From assembly GCA_900552545.1 (NCBI GenBank), contig USAL01000052.1, positions 1-11,962 on the forward strand: a DNA stretch of 11,962 nt, written 5' to 3'. The notes below the pieces were generated by a model that saw only the letters and a program-made list of their open reading frames with translations, ran no database searches and was not told where the DNA came from. This DNA comes from an uncultured Sutterella sp. GTDB lineage: Bacteria > Pseudomonadota > Gammaproteobacteria > Burkholderiales > Burkholderiaceae_F. Positions 6,411-11,962 of the stretch are shown here, piece after piece. Both the position numbers and the translations under genes were made by a program. The stretch's first letter is position 1. Each line of letters starts with the position of its first letter.

Positions 6411-6546
6411 CCTGCGCCCGATGCCCCGGGTGAGACCCGAGAGTCTCCGCCGGCAGCGCTTTCTGTCGTCAGCGAAAGCGCGAAAAGCGCTTCATCACAC
6501 CACGGGCTTTTGCCGGCGGAGATGAGCGCGATGGACTCGGGCGAGG
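6411..6546. other. Multi-helix inverted-repeat structure in the ppiA-ppiB gap
   Basis: Four helices can be drawn by eye. P1 is 6411-6421 with 6537-6546 (10 bp, one bulged G). P2 is CGGGT-gag-ACCCG (6427-6439). P3 is a perfect 12-bp TCTCCGCCGGCA (6444-6455) with TGCCGGCGGAGA (6511-6522). P4, stacked directly on P3, is GCGCTTTC (6456-6463) with GAAAGCGC (6474-6481). Bases 6482-6510 are left unpaired. No coding frame here looks real. It may be a structured mRNA element or small RNA, or a small MITE/REP-like element with P3 as terminal repeats. The strand is not fixed. The 262-bp gap holds nothing else apart from the ppiB ribosome site. Confidence 0.45.
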
Positions 6547-6617
6547 GTTCCTTGCAAGGGGATCAAAAGCGCCTCGGGAGCCTACCTCGTGTTGACGCGG
6601 GCAATCCTTTTATTCAT

Positions 6618-6624
6618 AGGAAGG
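6618..6624 (+). promoter_or_regulatory. ppiB ribosome binding site
   Basis: AGGAAGG ends 11 bases before the ATG at 6636. It supports that start, which gives the standard cytosolic PpiB N-terminus, over the longer frame from 6510, which would read through the inverted-repeat structure. Confidence 0.65.
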
Positions 6625-6635
6625 CAAGAAAACTC

Positions 6636-7133
6636 ATGATCCGTTTTACGACAAACATGGGCGTCTTCGACGTTGAGCTCAACGAATCGGCCGCCCCGAA
6701 GACCTGTGAAAACTTTTTGACCTACGTGCGCGAGGGTTTTTACAACGGCACGATCTTTCATCGCGTGATCGCCGGCTTCATGATCCAGGGCGGCGGCTTT
6801 GAGCCGGGTCTCGTGCAGAAGCCCACGCACGATCCGATCGAAAACGAGGCCGACAACGGCCTCAAGAACGACAAGTACACGATCGCCATGGCCCGCACGA
6901 ATGATCCGCATTCAGCAACGAGCCAGTTCTTCATCAACGTCGCCGACAACGACTTCCTCAACCACACCGCTCCGACGGCCCGCGGCTGGGGCTATGCCGT
7001 GTTCGGCCGCGTGATCGGCGGCACCGACGTGGTCGACGCCATCAGCCGCGTGCGCACCGCTTCGCGCAACTTCTACGGCGACGTCCCCGTTGAAGACGTC
7101 GTGATTGAAAAGATCGAGGAAGTCGAGGTCTGA
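6636..7133 (+). CDS. ppiB: Cytosolic cyclophilin-type peptidyl-prolyl cis-trans isomerase B
   Basis: At 165 residues with no signal peptide, this is the cytosolic cyclophilin that speeds proline isomerisation during folding of new proteins. It begins MIRFTTNMGVFDVELN, the usual PpiB start. Catalytic landmarks are TIFHRVIAGFMIQGGGF (39-55; R43), MARTNDPHSATSQFFINVADNDFLN (85-109) and GWGYAVFGRVIGGTDVVDAI (117-136). It has the short bacterial loop typical of PpiB and ends in the acidic EEVEV. It closely resembles ppiA upstream: both carry FMIQGGGF, ARTNDPHSAT and QFFIN at matching places. A strong terminator follows, so its transcript ends before lpxH. Confidence 0.96.
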   Translation: MIRFTTNMGVFDVELNESAAPKTCENFLTYVREGFYNGTIFHRVIAGFMIQGGGFEPGLVQKPTHDPIENEADNGLKNDKYTIAMARTNDPHSATSQFFINVADNDFLNHTAPTARGWGYAVFGRVIGGTDVVDAISRVRTASRNFYGDVPVEDVVIEKIEEVEV

Positions 7134-7209
7134 TTTTGCTTGATCGTCCTCACAGCCCTCTCGCACGGAATCGCTTTTGAAGCGTTCTCGCGTGCATGGG
7201 CTCCCAAAT

Positions 7210-7250
7210 GGCCGCTTCAGGTGCCGCACCGCCCTGCAGCGGCCTTTTTT
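7210..7250 (+). terminator. Rho-independent terminator after ppiB
   Basis: GGCCGCT (7210-7216) pairs perfectly with AGCGGCC (7238-7244), and six Ts follow (7245-7250). A small inner hairpin, GGTG-ccg-CACC (7220-7230), fills the loop. A weaker hairpin (GCACG 7163-7167 with CGTGC 7191-7195, plus an inner CGCTT/AAGCG) lies just upstream. The rest of the 325-bp gap to lpxH has no credible gene. Confidence 0.8.
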
Positions 7251-7372
7251 GTCCGACCTTCATGCCTTTCTCACCTATTTTGAAGCGATCACGAGCGCGC
7301 TTGGGCTCCCGATATTGATTCATTCCTGCCCGACGGCGTCTCCTCTGCCCAAAGTCAGGGGCATTTCGCAAT

Positions 7373-7378
7373 TACAAT
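7373..7378 (+). promoter_or_regulatory. Possible -10 element for lpxH
   Basis: TACAAT lies 80 bp before the lpxH ATG and beyond the ppiB terminator, where an lpxH promoter is needed. No good -35 is present at 16-18 bp. The resulting leader of about 70 nt would hold a five-codon mini-ORF (ATG at 7411, TAG at 7426) of unknown meaning. Confidence 0.38.
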
Positions 7379-7458
7379 AGTGAGCCTTCGAACTAACTGC
7401 TCAAACCATCATGTCGCTCACCGGATAGACTCTTGCCCGCCCGCTCAAGGCGCCCGCC

Positions 7459-8232
7459 ATGAGCGGCGTCGACTGCGTCGACGACGTGCGCCGACCGGTG
7501 TTCATCGCCGACCTGCATCTGTCGGGGCGCTCCAAGCGCACGCTGCTCTCCTTCTGGTGGTTCATGCAGACGCGGGCGCGGCGCTTTCGCGAGCTCTTCA
7601 TCCTGGGCGACTTCTTTGAATACTGGATCGGCGACGACGCCTGCTCGCCCGCCGAGCCCATTGCCCGCGTGCTCAGAAACTACGCCGCGAGCGGCCACCG
7701 GATCTTTCTCATGCAGGGCAACCGCGACTTCATGCTGGGCGAAGATTTTGCGCGGCACTGCGGTGCCACGCGCATCCGGCCGCAGGTGGTGATCACGGTC
7801 GCAGGCCGCCGCATCCTTTTGTCGCACGGCGACGAGTGGTGCACGCTTGACGCTGACTACCAGGCCTTCCGACAAGAAGTGCGCGATCCCGCCTTTCAAG
7901 TTCGTGGGCTTGAGATGAGCGTTGAGGAGCGCATCGCGTTTGCAAAGCAAGCCCGCGCCGAAAGCATGCACAACAAGACCGTCAAGACGGCCGAGGTGAT
8001 GGACGTGGTCGACGAGGCCATTGCCGCCGACTGTCTGCGGCACGGCTGCCACACGGTGATTCATGGTCACACGCACAAGGCCGCGCACCACAAGACCCCT
8101 CAGTTTGAGCGCTGGGTGCTCCCGGACTGGAACCTCACGGGCGAGCACGGGGCTCCCCCGCACCGCGGCTGGATTGAGCTTGAAGCCGACGGCACGCCGC
8201 GGCTTGAGCTGCGCAGCTCAATCTTTTGGTAG
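7459..8232 (+). CDS. lpxH: UDP-2,3-diacylglucosamine diphosphatase LpxH
   Basis: LpxH hydrolyses UDP-2,3-diacylglucosamine to lipid X plus UMP, the fourth step of lipid A synthesis, at the inner face of the cytoplasmic membrane. The 257-residue protein has all the calcineurin-like phosphoesterase metal motifs: FIADLHLSG (D18, H20), LGDFFEYWIGDD (D51), MQGNRDFMLG (N88, R89), LSHGDEWCTLD (H123) and IHGHTHKA (H204, H206). The WIGDD and TLDADYQAFR segments mark it as LpxH rather than a generic phosphoesterase. The ATG at 7459 has AAGG 7 bases upstream and gives a 14-residue lead before the first strand, slightly longer than E. coli LpxH. The gene shows that the organism makes lipid A and is Gram-negative. 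Confidence 0.97.
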   Translation: MSGVDCVDDVRRPVFIADLHLSGRSKRTLLSFWWFMQTRARRFRELFILGDFFEYWIGDDACSPAEPIARVLRNYAASGHRIFLMQGNRDFMLGEDFARHCGATRIRPQVVITVAGRRILLSHGDEWCTLDADYQAFRQEVRDPAFQVRGLEMSVEERIAFAKQARAESMHNKTVKTAEVMDVVDEAIAADCLRHGCHTVIHGHTHKAAHHKTPQFERWVLPDWNLTGEHGAPPHRGWIELEADGTPRLELRSSIFW

Positions 8233-8280
8233 GCCGCGCGGACGATTTCTACCCACACCCCGCGCGCAAAAAAGCACACA

Positions 8281-8357
8281 AAGTCCGGCACTGTCGCCAC
8301 AGGAGTCTCAGAGCATCAGGCTGCGGCATGAACCCGATCGAAAACCCGGCCGGACTT
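8281..8357. repeat. Separated 9-bp inverted repeat AAGTCCGGC / GCCGGACTT
   Basis: AAGTCCGGC (8281-8289) and GCCGGACTT (8349-8357) are perfect inverted repeats 59 bp apart, between lpxH and the kinase gene and upstream of the possible kinase promoter. This could be a paired binding site, a weak terminator stem without a T-run, or chance in GC-rich DNA. The rest of the 216-bp gap has no gene. Confidence 0.35.
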
Positions 8358-8400
8358 GAAATCCACCGGTGCGGCGCACCTGAGGCGCGCTGCCCGGCAC

Positions 8401-8406
8401 TACAAT
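8401..8406 (+). promoter_or_regulatory. Possible -10 element for the pyridoxamine kinase gene
   Basis: TACAAT lies 43 bp before the ATG at 8449, a natural distance for a promoter with a short leader. The -35 region is not recognisable. Confidence 0.4.
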
Positions 8407-8448
8407 TCCACTCTTTCCTCCTGCCCTTTTTTGAAAGGATTGCCCACC

Positions 8449-9381
8449 ATGACGCAACGCGTTCTCGCCATCCATGATCTCTGCTCATTCGGCCGCTGCT
8501 CGCTTACCATGGCCATGCCCGTGATCTCGGCCATGGGCGTGCAAGTCTGCCCCTTTCCCACGGCGTGGTTCAGCAACAACCTCACCTACGGGCAGTTCGA
8601 CTTCAAGGACTTCACGGCCGACATGACGGGCTTCATGGACCGGTGGGAGAAGTTAGACCTCACTTACGACGCGATCTACAGCGGCTTTCTTGCCGACGGC
8701 AGACAGGCTGCGGTGGTCTCGGACGCCATCTCTCGCTTTGCGGCATCCAAAAACGGCAAAAAAACGCTCGTCGTCGTTGATCCGGCCATGGGCGACGACG
8801 GAAAGCTCTATCCGGTCTTTGATCACTCGATCGTCGAGACGATGCGCGCCCTCACCGCAAAGGCCGACGTGATTACGCCCAACTACACCGCAGCGTGCCT
8901 GCTTCTCGGGCGCGAGCTTCAAAATCCCGCCGAAGCGCCGATCCCGACGGAAGCGGAGCTTCGCGCCATGTGCGAGGAACTCGCCCACGACGGCCCCGGG
9001 TCGATCGTCATCACGAGCGTGCCCGCCGGGCCCGATCGCATCAAGGGCGTTTGCTTTGACAAGGCCTCCAAGGCCTACCACGAGTACTGCGTCGCGCGCC
9101 TGCCGCTATCGACCTGCGGCACGGGTGACCTCTTTGCAAGCGTGCTCACCGGGGCGCTGCTGCGCGGTCTCACGCTTGAGGCGGCGGTAGGGCTCGCCGT
9201 CGTCTTTGCAAGCGACGTGATCGACTACACCTGCCGCTGCGGCCTTGACGTGCGCGAGGGCGTGGTCGTCGAGCCGCGCTTGAAGCACCTCATTGCGCTT
9301 CTTGATGAAAAGACGGGCGAACCCACTGCGCCTGAGGGCTCAAGCAGAGAATCAATCAGAAAGGTGGAACCGAACGTCTGA
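8449..9381 (+). CDS. Pyridoxamine/pyridoxal kinase (ribokinase-like, PdxY-related)
   Basis: This is a predicted cytosolic kinase that phosphorylates B6 vitamers (pyridoxamine, pyridoxal) to feed the PLP salvage pathway. The 310-residue protein starts at the ATG at 8449, with AAAGGA 9 bases upstream. It opens with VLAIHDLCSFGRCSLTMAMPVISAMGV (5-31) and PFPTAWFSNN (35-44), then has AIYSGFLADGRQ (75-86), VDPAMGDDGKLYPVFD (110-125), ITPNYTAACLLLG (142-154) and the anion-hole/catalytic motif STCGTGDLFASV (221-232, catalytic D227). HDLCSFGRCSLT and GTGD are, from memory, characteristic of the pyridoxamine kinases common in gut Firmicutes, rather than of E. coli PdxY or PdxK. The C-terminal 20 or so residues (EPTAPEGSSRESIRKVEPNV) look like an unstructured tail. 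Its GC-rich codon use matches the neighbours. The gene symbol is left blank because it is not a clear orthologue of either E. coli gene. Confidence 0.88.
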   Translation: MTQRVLAIHDLCSFGRCSLTMAMPVISAMGVQVCPFPTAWFSNNLTYGQFDFKDFTADMTGFMDRWEKLDLTYDAIYSGFLADGRQAAVVSDAISRFAASKNGKKTLVVVDPAMGDDGKLYPVFDHSIVETMRALTAKADVITPNYTAACLLLGRELQNPAEAPIPTEAELRAMCEELAHDGPGSIVITSVPAGPDRIKGVCFDKASKAYHEYCVARLPLSTCGTGDLFASVLTGALLRGLTLEAAVGLAVVFASDVIDYTCRCGLDVREGVVVEPRLKHLIALLDEKTGEPTAPEGSSRESIRKVEPNV

Positions 9382-9394
9382 TCGGCACCGCCGG

Positions 9395-9421
9395 TTGGAA
9401 TAACTTGGAATCACCTGGAAT
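9395..9421 (+). repeat. Three TGGAAT motifs spaced 10 bp apart
   Basis: TTGGAAT (9395-9401), TTGGAAT (9405-9411) and CTGGAAT (9415-9421) start exactly 10 bp apart, about one helical turn, just after the kinase gene. They lie at the left edge of a 324-bp gene-free region (9382-9705). Phased direct repeats can be multi-site protein binding arrays. They may also be a remnant of local slippage. Confidence 0.5.
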
Positions 9422-9431
9422 CAGCGTCCGT

Positions 9432-9459
9432 CGCCCACAACCGGCTTCGGGCGCTTTTT
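9432..9459 (+). terminator. Rho-independent terminator after the kinase gene
   Basis: CGCCC (9432-9436) pairs with GGGCG (9449-9453) across a 12-nt loop, and CTTTTT follows. An alternative pairing of CAACCGG (9438-9444) with CCGGTTG (9391-9397) would enclose the TGGAAT repeats instead. The two folds are mutually exclusive in part. Confidence 0.55.
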
Positions 9460-9532
9460 CATGGCTGAGCGCTTTTAAAGACGGGCTTTTGACGTTCCCG
9501 CGCAAAGCAGGCCTTGCCCGCTCGCCCGGACA

Positions 9533-9563
9533 TTGCGGGAGCGCCGGTGTTCCGAGTTAAAAT
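9533..9563 (+). promoter_or_regulatory. Possible promoter for the acyl-CoA synthetase gene
   Basis: TTGCGG (9533-9538), a 19-bp spacer and TAAAAT (9558-9563) lie at the start of a marked AT-rich patch (9556-9586) in otherwise GC-rich DNA. The spacer is long, so this is a moderate call. The leader to the TTG start would be about 135 nt and contain the 12-bp tandem repeats. Confidence 0.35.
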
Positions 9564-9623
9564 AAATTTTTTTGATTGATTGAAACACTGCGCAAGGCAC
9601 GAGCCTAGGGCAACGGCAAGAAA

Positions 9624-9671
9624 CCGGGCCCTTAACCAGGCTCTACACCGGGCTACTAACCGGGCTCTTCG
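9624..9671 (+). repeat. Four tandem imperfect 12-bp repeats in the acyl-CoA synthetase leader
   Basis: The units are CCGGGCCCTTAA, CCAGGCTCTACA, CCGGGCTACTAA and CCGGGCTCTTCG, with consensus CCGGGCTCTTAA, exactly contiguous over 48 bp. They end 20 bp before the AAGGAG ribosome site. One reading frame gives the tetrapeptide pattern TG-x-L four times, but that frame has no start codon and is not the ligase frame, so it is probably not coding. It could be a slippage-prone or regulatory 5' UTR repeat. Confidence 0.7.
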
Positions 9672-9690
9672 GCCTGCGCGATCATCCCCG

Positions 9691-9696
9691 AAGGAG
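9691..9696 (+). promoter_or_regulatory. Ribosome binding site for the acyl-CoA synthetase gene
   Basis: AAGGAG lies 9 bases before TTG at 9706. This decides the unusual start. An in-frame TGA at 9697 rules out anything further upstream, and the next ATG (9739) would remove the N-terminal 11 residues. Confidence 0.75.
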
Positions 9697-9705
9697 TGAG
9701 CGATC

Positions 9706-11100
9706 TTGTCGTGCTACATCGATGACTACCGCGTCCTGCCCGAAATGCTTGAGCGTACGGCGCGTCTTTACCCCGACCACGAAGCCTACCGTTGGTACGA
9801 CTACTGCACCAACAGCTGGGTGTCGCTCACCTGGCGGGAGTTTTCCGAGCGCGTGCTGCGCTGGAGGCGCGCCTTCGTCAAGATGGGGCTCAAAAGGGGC
9901 GACCGCGTGGCGATGCTTCTCCCAAACAGCATCGACGCCCTCACGTTTGATCAAGCCGCGCTTGCCAACGCCCTCGTGCCGGTGCCGCTGCACGCAATCG
10001 ACACCGCCGGCAGCTCCTGCTTCATTCTCAACAACTCGGGCGCGAAGTTTCTCGTTACCGTGAACTTCGCGCGCTGGAATTCGCTTGCCACAAGCGGCAC
10101 TGAATTGACGAGTCTTGAGCGCGTGGTGCTCACGGCCGAAACCGAGTCGGGCGTAAGCCAAGACCACATCCCCTACGGCGGCCTTGAAGAGTGGTTAGCC
10201 ACCGGCAACGACGTGGTCGACCTCCCCGAGGGTCCCACTGAGGACGACCTCGCGGCGCTCGTCTACACCTCGGGCACCACGGGCCGCCCCAAGGGCGTGA
10301 AGCTCACGCACAAGAACGTGGTCGCCAACGTCCGTCAGATCTACGGCTACATGCCCGTCACCGAAGAGGACCGCTACCTCTCGTTTCTGCCGCTTTCGCA
10401 CACGTTCGAGCGCTCGGCCACCTACTACATGGGCGTTGCCACGGGCGCCACGCTCACCTTCTGCCGCAACGTCTCGCACATTCTCGACGACCTGCGTGAG
10501 GTCAAGCCCACCATCATGTGCTCGGTGCCGCGCGTACTCGAGCGCATCCACAATCAGGTGATGGAAGTGCGCCGCAAGATGCCCCGCAAGAAGGGCCACT
10601 TCTTCGACTGGGCCGTGGAGACGGGCTGGCGGCGCTTCTGCCGCGCCAACGGGCTTCCCGTTGAGCACAGCGCGCGCGGATGCCTCGACTTTCTTTTTGC
10701 GGGTTATCTGCAGCGCAAGATTGGCGAGCACATCGCCAATCTCTTCGGCGGCCGCATCCGCGTGCTCTTTGTGGGCGGCGCAGCGCTCAACTATGCCGTC
10801 GCCAAGTTCTTCTGCGCCATGGGCGTGCCGATTCGCCAGGGCTACGGCCTTACCGAAAGCTCGCCCGTGATCTCGCTGTGCGAGGCCAAAGGGAACCACC
10901 CGCTCACGGTCGGACGGCCCCTGCCTGAAATCGAGGCGCGCATCGGCGAAAACGACGAGCTGCAGGTGCGCGGTCCCCAGGTAATGAAGGGCTACTGGGG
11001 GCGCGAGGAGGACACCAAGCGCGCCTTTACCGAGGACGGGTGGCTTCGCACGGGCGATCAGGCCGACATGAGCGTCGGCGGCCGCATCCGCTTCAAGTGA
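9706..11100 (+). CDS. Long-chain acyl-CoA synthetase, N-terminal domain (interrupted by in-frame TGA)
   Basis: This is the large adenylating domain of an AMP-forming long-chain fatty acid-CoA ligase, which activates fatty acids to acyl-AMP and then acyl-CoA. The 464 residues begin at TTG and show the A3 P-loop YTSGTTGRPKG (187-197), FLPLSHTFERS (227-237), VPRVLERI (274-281), VGGAAL (356-361), the A5 motif GYGLTESSP (379-387) and A7 LRTGDQAD (447-454). The frame stops at TGA 11098-11100, just where the A8 hinge motif should read G-R-x-KE. The next codon continues in the same frame with RLKEIIVTSVGEKVSP, so the two frames are one gene of 606 codon positions. The simplest reading is a single GGA-to-TGA change, either real or a sequencing error. 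The large domain alone would lack the catalytic C-terminal lysine. Confidence 0.92.
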   Translation: MSCYIDDYRVLPEMLERTARLYPDHEAYRWYDYCTNSWVSLTWREFSERVLRWRRAFVKMGLKRGDRVAMLLPNSIDALTFDQAALANALVPVPLHAIDTAGSSCFILNNSGAKFLVTVNFARWNSLATSGTELTSLERVVLTAETESGVSQDHIPYGGLEEWLATGNDVVDLPEGPTEDDLAALVYTSGTTGRPKGVKLTHKNVVANVRQIYGYMPVTEEDRYLSFLPLSHTFERSATYYMGVATGATLTFCRNVSHILDDLREVKPTIMCSVPRVLERIHNQVMEVRRKMPRKKGHFFDWAVETGWRRFCRANGLPVEHSARGCLDFLFAGYLQRKIGEHIANLFGGRIRVLFVGGAALNYAVAKFFCAMGVPIRQGYGLTESSPVISLCEAKGNHPLTVGRPLPEIEARIGENDELQVRGPQVMKGYWGREEDTKRAFTEDGWLRTGDQADMSVGGRIRFK

Positions 11101-11103
11101 CGC

Positions 11104-11526
11104 TTGAAGGAAATCATCGTCACGAGCGTGGGCGAAAAGGTAAGCCCCGTCGATCTTGAGTTTGCCATCCAGGAAGACCACCTCTTTGATCAGGTGATGG
11201 TGGTGGGCGAAAACCGCCCCTACATCGCCGCGCTGGTTGTGGTCAACCACGAGCGCTGGACGGCGCTTTGCCGGGACATGCAGCTTGATCCCAATGATCC
11301 GGCGACGATGGGCTGCCGAGACGTGAGAAGCGCCATCCTCAAGCGCGTGCGCACAGCCACGAAGGACTTCCCGCGCTACGGGCAGCCGCGCAACGTCACG
11401 ATCGTACCCGAGGCCTGGACGGTCGAAAACGGGCTTCTCACCACCACGATGAAGCTGCGCCGCCGCCAGATCGCCGAGCACTTCGCAACCGAAATCGAAA
11501 ACCTCTACAAGGGACACGGAGCTTAA
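11104..11526 (+). CDS. Long-chain acyl-CoA synthetase, C-terminal domain (downstream of TGA)
   Basis: This is the small C-terminal domain of the same ligase, in the same frame as the upstream part and with no further lesion. It opens with the A8 segment RLKEIIVTSVGEKVSPVDLE and ends with NGLLTTTMKLRRRQI, which contains the expected A10 catalytic lysine (K583 of the whole protein). It has no Shine-Dalgarno, and its only near start is a TTG right after the stop (11104), so independent translation is doubtful. It would be produced only by TGA readthrough or re-initiation, or if the TGA is an error. The intact sequence argues that any inactivation is recent. TatD follows 11 bp after its stop. Confidence 0.85.
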   Translation: MKEIIVTSVGEKVSPVDLEFAIQEDHLFDQVMVVGENRPYIAALVVVNHERWTALCRDMQLDPNDPATMGCRDVRSAILKRVRTATKDFPRYGQPRNVTIVPEAWTVENGLLTTTMKLRRRQIAEHFATEIENLYKGHGA

Positions 11527-11537
11527 AAGTACGGATC

Positions 11538-11962
11538 ATGGCAAAGAAATCCGTCAATCCCATCGTCGACACCGCACCCGAGGCGTTCGGCCCGCTCTTT
11601 GACTCGCACTCGCACATCAACAGTTCCGAGTTCGACGGCGACCGCGAAGCGGTCGTCGGCCGCATGCGCGCGGCGGGGCTCGTCGGCGCCATCACGATTG
11701 CCTGCGATTGGGATGATATTGAAAAGCTTCACGAGGTCGTCGGACTTGCGCCGGGGTTTCTGTACGGTGCCTGGGCGCTGCACCCCGAGTATGAAGAGCG
11801 ACGCGAGCCCACGGTCGAAGAGATCATTCGAATCTGTTCGGCCGACGACATCGTCGCCGTGGGCGAAACGGGGCTTGACTACTACTGGTGCAAGGGCGAT
11901 CTGACCTGGCAGAAGGAGCGCTTCGTGCGGCACATCGAGGCCGCAAAGGCGCTGGGCAAGCC
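11538..11962 (+). CDS. TatD-family metal-dependent hydrolase (3' end beyond window)
   Basis: This is the N-terminal 141 residues of a TatD-type TIM-barrel hydrolase, a family that includes metal-dependent DNases implicated in DNA repair and RNA quality control. Visible motifs are the metal-binding FDSHSHIN (21-28, HxH), LYGAWALHPEY (about 75-85) and VGETGLDYYW (about 108-117, with the metal-bridging glutamate E110). The start ATG at 11538 has only a weak GGA ahead of it. The gene lies 11 bp after the ligase reading frame, so it is probably co-transcribed with it. The first 18 or so residues precede the usual TatD start (typically M-x-DSHCH), a modest N-terminal extension. The exact subfamily (TatD, YcfH or YjjV) cannot be decided from the fragment. 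Confidence 0.92.
   Translation, partial: MAKKSVNPIVDTAPEAFGPLFDSHSHINSSEFDGDREAVVGRMRAAGLVGAITIACDWDDIEKLHEVVGLAPGFLYGAWALHPEYEERREPTVEEIIRICSADDIVAVGETGLDYYWCKGDLTWQKERFVRHIEAAKALGK

Noticed and set aside
6411..6546. 6S RNA, RNase P RNA or a known riboswitch in the ppiA-ppiB gap
   Set aside because: The paired core is too short for 6S, and none of the conserved motifs I know for RNase P, tmRNA, SRP RNA or common riboswitches is present.
9623..9670. The 12-bp repeats as coding for a TG-x-L repeat peptide
   Set aside because: That frame has no start codon after the stop at 9581-9583 and is out of frame with the ligase.
11098..11126. Selenocysteine insertion at the ligase TGA
   Set aside because: The hinge position is normally glycine, not cysteine, and the downstream sequence folds only into a weak, bulged hairpin with no convincing bacterial SECIS. 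Mutation, error or readthrough is likelier.
1..11962. Defence islands, CRISPR arrays, prophage, IS elements, tRNA or rRNA genes
   Set aside because: No transposase, integrase, nuclease-helicase cluster, regular spacer-repeat array, or tRNA/rRNA signature could be found on either strand.

Overview
The window is GC-rich, densely coded chromosomal DNA, most likely from a betaproteobacterium of the order Burkholderiales, and probably from a gut lineage close to Sutterella/Parasutterella. The evidence is gene order: cysS, a DNA glycosylase, accA and tilS run on the minus strand, divergent from a TPR protein, two cyclophilins and lpxH. I recall this layout as typical of Burkholderiales. The pyridoxamine kinase, by contrast, resembles a type I associate with gut Firmicutes. 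The family placement comes from reading the sequence, not from a search.

Left arm (1-4786, minus strand): cysS, an AlkA-type DNA glycosylase, accA and tilS form a tight run. cysS and the glycosylase overlap by one base, the glycosylase-accA gap is 83 bp and the accA-tilS gap is 33 bp. tilS runs off the left edge. The products serve tRNA charging, DNA base excision repair, the first committed step of fatty acid synthesis, and tRNA-Ile2 anticodon modification. The striking point is AccA. Its normal core of about 317 residues carries a further 224 residues of Ala/Lys/Thr-rich sequence in which basic, histone-H1-like blocks alternate with acidic Ala-rich spacers.

Centre (4787-8232, plus strand): the divergent intergenic region holds a tandem/palindromic 9-mer, a possible promoter, and about 95 nt of predicted structured RNA ending in a Rho-independent terminator, all before the TPR gene. 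A signal-peptide TPR protein, a periplasmic cyclophilin (ppiA), a cytosolic cyclophilin (ppiB) and lpxH follow. ppiA appears to start at a TTG inside the U-tract of a terminator-like hairpin. The ppiA-ppiB gap contains a multi-helix inverted-repeat structure that no gene explains.

Right arm (8233-11962, plus strand): a pyridoxamine/pyridoxal kinase comes next. It is followed by a non-coding stretch with three helically phased TGGAAT motifs, a terminator, an AT-rich promoter-like segment and four tandem 12-bp repeats. Then comes a long-chain acyl-CoA synthetase interrupted by a single in-frame TGA exactly at the A8 hinge motif, and last a TatD-family metal-dependent hydrolase cut by the window end.

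I saw no CRISPR array, transposase, phage gene, toxin-antitoxin pair or recognisable defence system. The unusual content is the AccA tail, the TGA-split ligase and the structured or repeated non-coding segments.
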